In this document: piece after piece, positions 56,601 through 64,000 of the stretch
Position numbering within the stretch: position 1 is the first letter of the stretch
Layout of the letters: each line of letters opens with the position of its first letter
Source: Zasmidium citrigriseum
Lineage: Eukaryota > Ascomycota > Dothideomycetes > Mycosphaerellales > Mycosphaerellaceae
Length of the DNA: 64,000 nucleotides
NCBI GenBank assembly: GCA_002786025.1
Contig: NHNW01000076.1
Coordinates: 108,097-172,096 of the forward strand
Reading direction: 5' to 3'
Notes under the pieces: generated by a model
Seen by the model: only the letters and a program-made list of their open reading frames with translations
What the model was told of the DNA's origin: nothing
Databases searched by the model: none
Program-made: the position numbers and the translations under genes

Positions 56601-56984
56601 GGATTCGGTCAGGCAGGTTATGGACAGCAGACGATGACGGCTGGACCAGAGGACGCGCTCAAGCCGTTCAACGACTCCAAGAGTGGTCCATCGCCAGCTT
56701 TGGGACAACCAGGCCGCCCAGGCTCCGCCGCCAACAGCGCCGCGGGCAACACGCAGTCTGGCTTGCCACCACCCCAGGGCCAGCACTCTGCGTTCGGAGG
56801 ATACCCTGGCTTCCCTGGTCAGGGCAGTCAGTACGGACTTGGAGGACTTGGCAGCCACGCGCAAGGCCAAGGCGCCATGGGAGGCCAGCAGAGTGCTTAC
56901 AGCGGCTACGGAGGCTTCAACCAGACCTACGGCGGATATGGTGCGTCGCGCGGTGGATGGGGCGCGCAGTACGGCGGTCACTAA
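53661..56984 (+). CDS. DEF1: DEF1-like RNA polymerase II degradation factor
   Basis: Promotes ubiquitylation and removal of stalled RNA polymerase II. 1107 aa in one open frame. After an RG-rich start (RGGRGGIGRGGPRGGR), a CUE-like ubiquitin-binding segment lies at about residues 58-95 (KYLAELGMLKDMFPDWTDTDLVFALEEADGDVPATVDKI). Then come a second RGG region, a long Pro/Glu/Ala stretch, and about 450 residues of Gln/Gly/Tyr/Ser-rich prion-like sequence to the end. This order (CUE then Q-rich tail) is that of yeast Def1. The frame passes through 55705-56072, which has a GTTAGT donor and TTTACAG acceptor in phase; it may be an optional 368-base intron or true coding sequence (EKQIQQLSESITAQYK). 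Confidence 0.85.
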   Translation: MSEADARSAPTRGRSSTRGGRGGIGRGGPRGGRKVNGTSNDAALTAESLDEQGEIGEMKKKYLAELGMLKDMFPDWTDTDLVFALEEADGDVPATVDKITQGAVSQFAEVKKPKDRARSKVKDEPATAGATDKPGFSARGGRGRGGFESTRGGRGRGSDRGRGGHRGGRGGHATTNGTAKEGWGDSVPTGESNAWDTPANATAAEGAWDTPAAEASKDTADASQNAWGSVTTLEPAAAVATEPVKSSLIPETGPKKSWASMFAKPKPAPAPVPTKQILTKQQPPTEPKAAEDVAPPPAPAELPAEQPSEPEPVPAPVIQESEQPAVPEPDIAPVERPVTSDGAELTLTPSKDPLTEENVEHLPDESHPPATQTVASTTGSVDPRNLTPLPSQPAPIGRPPMGGYAASAARLAGTGGRTASFQRRVQEQQEAVVMPGHNAVDRAAVQFGSMGLNGEQGLDVDDDREEPETRLPPQHSPPSQPRTSLPPAPREAAMPQAPGVQGLQTAQESLPTPKQAPGLPPASVQNQQQMQDPSLTQSMPQEHQMNQAYSQYGRYGQPGMHQQQDSGAQQQKPYDPFGSQGQQSHFDQYGAHHQQAQQSQSGFGGMSSAPNDYSSYYTSEPPRNAYSQYYGSSYGQQDGRTPVGQAQSQHEANVAPQRSTSGFGAATGPNESAFASQTAQQVSISDISRLQFLLHERAQTTMPEAVSSLEKQIQQLSESITAQYKLQHEDGKDSGLRKDLSSPFQAADPDEELARRERERAIDRNTTILPSNALSPAEPLIPQKPPSPKSSHPRQKYSNKHHLQAQQAQSRFGEAAGSGQNTPNPLMGGQQPSAPNATQQSQHSMHQAQSHQQGSYGGAGYPYGHPFYNSPYQQAYQNQFGYNHQLSGYGGGFPGNKGGMYGAPHGYGMGSQSSYEQHSSSPANASAFSQNQQASMRSASGMGSALGGLDEYGRGSAQSASHQQSSGFGNMNDPFARSASGFGQAGYGQQTMTAGPEDALKPFNDSKSGPSPALGQPGRPGSAANSAAGNTQSGLPPPQGQHSAFGGYPGFPGQGSQYGLGGLGSHAQGQGAMGGQQSAYSGYGGFNQTYGGYGASRGGWGAQYGGH

Positions 56985-57595
56985 GCACGAAGCGGGCGAC
57001 GACCAACATTGACATCGAAGAGACGGCACGACGGCTGCTCTCTACTGTACTATGATACTTACTCTGGACTCTTCTCACTGGGTTTTGCTTGAACGTCATG
57101 GCGCTTCAGGGGATTCGAGATTGGAATGGACTTTTTCATGCATGCGACTCACGGACGGGCGAGCAAAAAGGGCTTTGCCGTGTGAGCAAGAAAATGGGGA
57201 ATTTTGAAGTAGTAGTGTGTTAGTGTGTCTCGAAAGGCGTCCGAGGGCATCGTGGGCAAGAGACTGGAACAGGCTCTTTTTTACGGCTACTGCTGGGCGG
57301 TACGCGATGTTCTATAGTTGGCTGAAATGTGTGGCCGAGAAGGCTAAGCACAGAAGTTTCATTGCATGTCTTCATATGACTCTGCAGCTTGTGATGGTGT
57401 CTCGTGTGGTGAATAGAGTCTCAAGGGACCAATGCCAAGCCTTTTGGATCGGCAAGCTCTAGTCTCAGTGCACAGACCATCCTCGCTTCAGCGGCCAATA
57501 GGGACAAGCCCAGCCGCTCTAACTGCGGTAGTCTAAGGGTTCTACTAAAGGTTTCGCCTAATGTGGTGTAGCTTTACACTAAAATAACGCGTACA
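56985..57595. other. 3' flank of DEF1, normal composition
   Basis: About 610 bases with ordinary CA and TG content right up to the compositional break. It holds the DEF1 3'-UTR; no gene is supported. Near 57568 a GTGTA-GCTT-TACAC hairpin-like inverted repeat sits just before the break. Confidence 0.45.
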
Positions 57596-57719
57596 TACGG
57601 TATAGCTTCGCTTCTAACTATATTACTATTCTAACCTTCCTAACGCGAAATTACGAAATCCGGATCTATACGTTTATATAATTAGGTACGCTAAGTAACC
57701 TCCTATTCTTAGTTTTTCC

Positions 57720-60700
57720 GGAGTAGTAATATCTATTAAAAAGTAGCGGTCTTAGTATTATAGCTCTAAAGTTTAGTTTTATATAGCTAAATAAAAGTAA
57801 TAGGGGTACTATTAGTAACGTAGCTATATTAACGAAACCTATAGATCCTAAATCCTCGAGATATACGCCTTAGACGTATAGAGCCCGATTTTCAAAATAT
57901 ACTACCGCCCTATTAATACGATTACCTAAAGAAGGCGCGTTAGTCTAGTTTAGTAATAATTTCTAGACGAAAGAGAGAGTATAAAGAGGATAGTATTAAT
58001 TAGGTAGATCGGGATACGTTATTAGATAATCCCTAGGTTATAGTTATACGAAGTTAGGCCTACTAGGAGGTAGAAAATCGAAGATAGGCTAAAGAGCGTA
58101 GAAATAGCGATAGTAACGTTTCTAAGCTAGGCGATAATATTAGTAAATTAACTAATATTACCGACGTAGAGGACATACTAGTAGGAACCTTTATAGTAAC
58201 TACGAAGCCTATAGCTAAAGAGGAACTATTATAATCTATCCTTAGAGGTTATTAGGTAATACCTAGTAGACGATAGCGATAGTAATAGGTATCGACTCTA
58301 AAGTAGCGACTAATAGAAGGACTTCTTTAGTAGATAGACTAGGAGAGCTAATATAATTTGTTTCTCTATTTCCGGGCTATCCTAAATAATACTAAGCTAG
58401 TAAAGTTAGTTAAATCTTAGGCGATAGGATCGGAGTAGCTATAGACCTTTACGTACTTAGACGACGCTAGTAATAATATAGTAGTAGCTACTAAGCTATA
58501 CTAAAGGACTAAACTATATAGGAAGCTATAGGGATTTGTCTAGAGCTAGGTATTATAAGATATCTAGTTATAGATCCTAGGCTATCTACGTAAACTCCGG
58601 CGCTATAGTTAGGACGGAACTAATATAGTAACTACTATTCGAGAGCGGTAGGTACTATTAGTCCGGAAGGGTATACGACTACTATATCCGTTCGAAGCCC
58701 GTCCTAACTAGGTAAAGATACTAGAGTATTTACTATTTAGTCGTTATAATCTAGTATAGATAGTAGGCACCTTAGCTAGTAAGAGCCTCGTATTCTAGGC
58801 TTATCCGCTCCTTAGGAAAGCTATTACTATTATTATCTTACTATTAAATTAGATAGGGGCGGAGTAGATAGAGAGGATTAGGAGGATTAGCGGAAATCCT
58901 ATTACCTTTATATTAGATAGTAAATCCTATCTTTCGAAGTAGTAGTAGGATAACCTATATACTAGGCGCTTTACCTATATTCTATTAAGTCCTAAGATAG
59001 TACTATAGCGCTAGTTCCGTAAGCTATAGCTAATATAGGCCTTTAGGGAACGATTAGGCTTACTCGTCTATAATAAAATATATCTTATCTACTAGTAGGG
59101 TATTTAGGGTAAGGTATTTAGAGAGTAATATAGGAAGATTAGGAAGCTAAGGACGCTACTCTACTATAAGGTAAAACTATTTAGCTATTTAGTAACACTT
59201 AATTAGCAAATACTCTATTATACTTAGAAAGCTATAGGGTTTAGGCGAGAGACTAACTATATCCGGAGTCCGATCGATAGGCCTAAGATTATAGAGAGAG
59301 TATATATAATTCTAGATAGCCTAATAAGTAATTATAAGGCGTTATACTTCGCCCTAAACGCTACGGTATCTATAACTAGTAAGCGATAGGATTAGGCTAT
59401 TCCGAAGATAGTTATCTTCCTAGACACCTAAACTAGACTATAGGAGGGTGCTAGCGCGCTCCGTAGCTATCTAATAGAGTAGTAGCTAGGTCTATATAGT
59501 ATAGATAATATATATTCGCTAATTAGGACGTATTCTAGTAAGATAGTAAAACGGATATAGGCTAGGCTAATTACTAAGTTCCGGAAGCCGAATTCGAAGA
59601 CTAGGATACTATTTGCGACTAAGGTACTCGGTATAGGTGTAGATCTTCCTAATATTAAGTATGTAATTTAGTTTAAGATCCCCCTAAATACGAACCTTAC
59701 TACTCTACGCTAGCGAGCCGGACGGGCTATTAGGGACGCTATTACCTACGGGAGGGGACTATTTACGTTCCTATACGAGTTATAGGTAGAAGGTAGACGA
59801 TAGCCGGCTACTCCGGTAGCGTAGATAGTGCCTAAGCGCTTTAGGGAAGTATATATCGTAGATTCCGACGGAGATTCGTCTACCTCTAACGCTAAGCTAG
59901 TATAGGCGGCTACTACGGTAAAGCCGAAGAAGAGGGCGAAGAAGCTAACTCCTAAGGACAAGCGCTAGCGCCTAGACGCCTACCTATATACGTATATTAA
60001 TACAAAATCGTCTAGGGAGTATAGGCGGAGCCTAGGGTTAAGACCGTTTAATTAGTAGCTAATTAAGTAGTTAGGCTACTATTATAACGTCTATTATCCG
60101 GCTAGCCTAGAGCTAACTAGCCTATATATCGCTATAGCTACGTAGCTACTCTCTAGTATAAATACTAGCGTAGTCTAGCCGCTAGAGTAGGATCTAAAGT
60201 AGGAGCTAGCTAAATAGGAGGCCGTAGCGGCTATTAGGTATTTCCGAAACTATTTAGTATTCCCTACGTACCCTAGTACGCTAATACCTATAAGGATCTA
60301 GTTAGTATTCGCTATATACTTTAGAACGACTAGTACTAAGCCTAAACGCTTAGCTTAGGTAAAGAAGGTAGTATCTACGCTAAACTAGAACCCTAGTTAG
60401 GAAGTACTAGATATCTTCTATTCGGAGCTACTACGTCGATAGAATCTCTATATAGGCTTCGAGAACTAGCGGTAGATAAAGATTAGGGAGGCTATTAAGT
60501 AGAGAAGGGCTAAATAGGAGGCTAAAATACGAGAGAAGGAGCGGCTTAAGGCGACGCTTTAGAGGGTAGCTAAGGAGGTTTCCTAGTCTATATAGCGCTA
60601 GGGCTATTATCCGGATATAGTAATATTCTACTCTAGTCCTAAGGCGTCCCTATAGGTAAGCCTATCGTCCTCGCCTATACGTAAAAAAGCGAAACCTATA

Positions 60701-61060
60701 AAGAAAGTAGAGGCTAGTAAGCTAAAGGGCCTAGTAGGGCGTATCCTTACTTTAGAGCGGCTAGGACCGCTATAGGAGCGTAGTCCGAACATTCCTATAT
60801 CTCGTTAGCCTATAATACCGCCTCTACCTAGGTTTAGAGAGAGAATATTACGTTATAGGCGTATTAGTAGCCCTTAGACTCTACTAAAATATAGGTAATC
60901 TTTAGGGTAGGTTTTAGAGCGAACTTAGGCTAGACTACGCGTTTTTCTCGCGTATATACGCGCTTAGGTAGATAATCGTCTACCTAATAACGTTACTAGT
61001 AGTAGATAGGATAATATAATAGAATATCGTAGTTCTAAAGAAGACTAATAAAGTATAGTT
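57720..61060 (+). pseudogene. Ghost RecQ-like superfamily 2 helicase, inactivated by RIP
   Basis: Read in the frame of positions congruent to 2 mod 3, about 1100 codons are interrupted by TAG and TAA only (former CAG/CAA/TGG) and apparently by no indel. Helicase landmarks in order: Walker A as GT-x-A-S-K-S at 58766-58786 (AGT from GGT by TG-to-TA change), then SLVFQAYPLL; a motif II/IIa remnant at 59066-59101; motif IV FLD near 59427; motif V ATKVLGIGVDLPNIKYV near 59610-59665; motif VI R-Q-RAGRAIRD at 59708-59737 with Q now TAG. A Cys-rich knuckle, now all Tyr, lies at 60071-60100 (LGYYYNVYYPA). A Lys-rich tail follows. The order and AGRA.RD fit fungal RecQ-like helicases found in mobile or subtelomeric copies. 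Limits are approximate, as Met codons have been erased. Confidence 0.8.
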
Positions 61061-61261
61061 AAGTGCTAAGGCGCTAATTTAGCGCGTTAGCGGTATTATC
61101 CTAACTTTACCTCCTCTCTAGCGCGTTAGGTATTTAGTAAACAAATCGAATAATAATACTACGCCGATAGGGACTACCTACGCTAACCTCTCCTACGTCT
61201 CCGAAGAGCCTAAGTATACGAGTATTACCTTAGTCTATTTAGAAGCGCTTAGCCGGGCGTA

Positions 61262-64000
61262 TAGGCCGAGGTTTAAGTAATTAATATAGCTAGTCTCTTA
61301 GTAAAAGGGAAAAGGTAGATAAGATTATTAAGTACCTAAAAGCGCGCTATCTTAACCTTAGAACGTTTATCCTAGCCTATATATTAGAAGAGAAGGGCCT
61401 AGGATAGGTATCTTAGGGTAGGATAGCTACGTATAGGGCGTCTAAGCTAGTAGCTATACTTTAGGACGAAACGGTAGCTAAGCGGCTATCTCCCTATCTA
61501 TAGGGTAGAAAGGGTAGGCTTATATATATAGGTAAGCTAAAGAAAGAGCTATAGGATCTCCGTAAGGTAGATATTAGTAGTAGTACTTTAGGAGAAGGGG
61601 ATATACTAAACGTTATAGGGATTCGGGAAATAGGATTAGAATCGATTACCTAAAGGGGTATCGTATACTACTATCTATACTAGGCTTACTAAATCTACGC
61701 TATACCTATATAGCTTCCTATATACTATCTATAATAGAAGGCCGAATAGGGTACCTAGTAAAACCGCGAAAGCCCGTATAGTCTTAATAGTAGTAATGTT
61801 TAGTTAGGCTAGATCCCCGAGGACTAGTAATAAACTATAATACAATCTAGGTATCTACCTATAGAGCTAGGGTGTTAAACGACGAGTCCTAAATATCCTA
61901 TTAGGTATAGGTATCTATATAATACTAAGAAGGATATATAAATGTAGTTAGCGCCTTAAGGTACTTATAACCCGGAATATCGCTACGTTCGGAGAATCTC
62001 CTACTATATACTTCTATTTCGACAACTTTAATTACTACGAACGATTAGGAGAGTATAGATTTAGGCGCTAGGACTAGCTACGGTACCTAATAACCGGTAA
62101 AGTCTTCCGTAGTATAGAGGTCCCTAACGGTAGGATTCCGATATCCGCCCTATACGAGAATAGGCTACTATAGAAAGTAGATATTACGTAGGTAAAGGGG
62201 AACTAGTTTACGCCGGAAAAGAAGTAGATCTCCTATTATCTAATCGCTAAATATATTAGGCGAATCTACCCTACTATAGTTAATAATATATTCGGTATAG
62301 TAGGCGAAGATATAGACTAGATATAGGTTAAAGACTACCTAAAGATGCCTATATTTAATAGAATCCCGCCTTAGAAGACCGTCTAGTCGTCTCTAGTACT
62401 AATATTCGAAGACGAAGGAACTACTAAAGGTACTAGTAACGTCCTAGATAATATACTAGATAAGTAGCTTCGCCTATATATATATTTTAAGCGTACTATA
62501 TTAGCTATACCTAATAAACTACTAGCGGAGCGTCGATAACCTAATATCGATATACCTATACCCTTAGCTAATCCCTAAAACCCCCCTATAGTACTAGTAG
62601 CTAGATTCTACTATTACTCTAGCGTCGATAGTCCTATTAGGCCTATAGAATCCCGCTTAGTTCCCTATCTAACCCCCCCTAATAGCTTAAATCCCTCCTA
62701 ATCTACCCCCTCTAGTAGCCTAAACCTCTCCTAGCCTAACCTCTCTACTACTACTACTAAATCCTACCCTATCCCTAGCTTTAGCTATAAGGATACTACT
62801 TAGCTTCCTATTAGACCCCCTTAGCTAGCTATCTAGATACCTAGCGCTAAACCCCGACGTAGCGACGCTTCCCCTAACGATATCTCTACTATAGCCCTAA
62901 ATCTAGTAGAGTTTATTAAGCTAGTATATAGAGATTAGAAGTTAGTTAGTAATATACGCTCCTAGCGAAAGGCCTATATCGAGAACGATAATCCCTACGA
63001 TAAGATATAGTAGGTCCTACTAATCCCTAGTCCTTTCTATCTAAAGATATACCTAATTTAAGCTATTAAGAATAACTTTAATAGCTTAGAAACTAACGCT
63101 ACGAAGAGTAGCCTCCTATTATATAAGGAGATAATAGATAGGAAGCTATACCTTTCCTTTTAGGCCCTATATAGTTATATCGAACGCCTAGTACTCGATA
63201 GCTTCTACGCTAGGGTACTAGCGTTTCTATACGAAGATCTAAATATTCTAGAGCTAGATCGCGAGAAGATCTCGACTAGGATATCGTCCCTAACTTAATT
63301 ATAGTTTAACTATCTAATCGAAAGGGTATATAGGTAAACCCTAGTACCTAAATAGTACTCGTAGAACCCTAAAGCGGCTACTACTAACGTATAGAAGGCT
63401 AAGGACTCCCTATAGATAGCTACTACGAAGAAGAAGAGGTTAGCTAATAGTAGTCGTTAGGAGCGTTTATAGAGACTAGATAGCTACGAAGAACGAACTA
63501 CGAATAGGAGGTTTATTTAGACGGTTAAGACGTACCTAATACTATACTATATAGTTAAGTACGTAGATATTAGTATATATAGGCTAGTAATTAACCGCTA
63601 TATCCTCCTATTCTACGCTAGATTATATAAGAACTACGCTTTTATTATACTATAGCTAAAATAGCTAACGGGCCTAGCTACTAAAGAAGAACTATAGCGA
63701 GCTATACTAGCTAATAGTCTAGTAAACTAGCGAGGACGCCCTAATTTATAGTTCGAGATTAATCGCTATAATAAGTACTTAAATAACTACCTAAAAGGAC
63801 TATTATCTATCCGGAGGAATAGTTCTTTCGACCTAAACTATTCGCTAGAGTAATATATACTACTAGCTACGTACTATAGCGTACTAAGGGATCGAATCGA
63901 ATTAGGCTTCGGGGAATATATTAATCCTAAGTATATCTATCCGAAATCTTAGGAAGAGATCTACGTAGTAGCTATAGTACTTCTAAACGAAATACTACCC
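61262..64000 (+). pseudogene. Ghost DUF6589-like protein, inactivated by RIP, truncated by the window
   Basis: Frame 1 from about 61262 to 61655 (NLRTFILAYILEEKGLG) probably is a first exon. Then frame 2 runs from about 61800 to the right edge, with TAG/TAA stops only. Landmarks: VKRRVLNILLGIGIY near 61875-61915; TIYFYFDNFNYYERLGEYRF near 62008-62065 (a DNF box as in DUF6589 proteins); a Ser/Pro/Asn linker near 62540-62870; H/Y-G-D-Q-K remnant at 62927-62941, followed by IRS and LLIPSPFYLKIYL; and RGRPN-QFEINRYNKYLNN at 63731-63790. That order (DNF, GDQ, FH.KM, GR..D.E..N) resembles DUF6589 proteins, thought to be RNase H-fold transposase-like. This is by motif memory, not a search. The end is beyond 64000. 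Confidence 0.6.

Larger units (their letters stand above)
57596..64000. repeat. RIP-mutated repeat element (CpA-specific), continues past the window
   Basis: From about 57,596 to the right edge, CA and TG dinucleotides are almost absent (by eye only two to three dozen in 6.4 kb, where several hundred are expected), while TA is in great excess and CG stays common. That is the footprint of repeat-induced point mutation acting on both strands at CpA sites. The left edge is sharp, with no gradient into the DEF1 flank. The block holds two ghost genes on the plus strand (separate entries) and no intact frame beyond 71 codons. It is inferred to be a multicopy mobile element or a telomere-linked helicase-type repeat. 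No terminal repeats or target-site duplication could be identified; the right end lies outside. Confidence 0.88.

Noticed and set aside
59746..59961. 71-codon minus-strand frame in the RIP block
   Set aside because: Antisense of the ghost helicase tail; open only because the region is short of TCA/TTA there.
57596..64000. A variant genetic code (TAG/TAA as Gln) in an active gene
   Set aside because: CA and TG are lost at all codon positions and in non-coding spacer, including Met, Cys, His and Trp codons. Stop reassignment would not do that, whereas RIP does.
1..64000. CRISPR arrays, bacterial operons, rRNA or tRNA genes
   Set aside because: No regular spaced repeats, and no cloverleaf box A/box B pattern that I could support by eye; gene structure is eukaryotic.
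57596..64000. Telomeric TTAGGG/CCCTAA array
   Set aside because: Only isolated single matches. A subtelomeric position is possible from the helicase type, but not shown.

Overview
This window looks like a chromosome segment of a filamentous ascomycete (Pezizomycotina). The genes are compact, with short introns of about 45-80 bases that carry GT(A/G)AGT-type donors, CTAAC/CTGAC-like branch sites and (C/T)AG acceptors. Families typical of moulds are present: two Zn2Cys6 transcription factors, a PIR-like wall mannoprotein, a DUF2458 protein and a DEF1-like factor. The right-hand 6.4 kb carries a severe RIP (repeat-induced point mutation) scar. A Dothideomycete is my guess from the overall flavour, but no marker here proves it.

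Layout. 0.3-8.2 kb: secreted GH43 arabinanase, an HPD-motif coiled-coil protein, biotin-protein ligase, a tiny four-exon COA4-like twin-CX9C gene, and MGM101. 8.4-12.2 kb: a large ROG1-like lipase. 13.3-15.1 kb: seven-exon trimethyllysine dioxygenase with an in-frame TGA. 15.5-18.5 kb: TRF4-type poly(A) polymerase with a probable second C-terminus. 19.7-22.7 kb: GST-like, COX14-like and DUF2458 genes. 23.4-30.9 kb: a cell-wall mannoprotein, a small Cys-rich membrane protein, a nucleolar RRM protein and a small GPI-type protein. 31.2-37.6 kb: a more accessory block of two zinc-cluster regulators flanking an alpha/beta hydrolase. 38.0-56.98 kb: housekeeping again, with ETF-ubiquinone oxidoreductase, an SR splicing factor containing a 6-base microexon, a membrane protein, an F-box protein, a HAD/CECR5-like phosphatase, an aldo-keto reductase, an unrecognised protein and DEF1.

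From about 57.6 kb to the right edge the sequence changes abruptly. CA and TG dinucleotides are almost absent while CG remains common. Reading through the TAG/TAA codons, two long ghost reading frames emerge on the + strand. One is a RecQ-like superfamily 2 helicase with a Cys-rich zinc-knuckle remnant. The other resembles a DUF6589-type protein and runs off the window. This is a mobile or multicopy element killed by RIP, with its reading frames still aligned and so presumably mutated without much later decay.

Several genes share a theme without forming an operon: mitochondrial function (COA4, MGM101, COX14-like, ETFDH, carnitine-pathway TMLH) and RNA biology (TRF4, NOP8-like, SR protein). 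The strongest candidates for something new are the helicase + DUF6589 ghost pair, the SR-protein microexon with an alternative terminal exon, and the TMLH in-frame stop.
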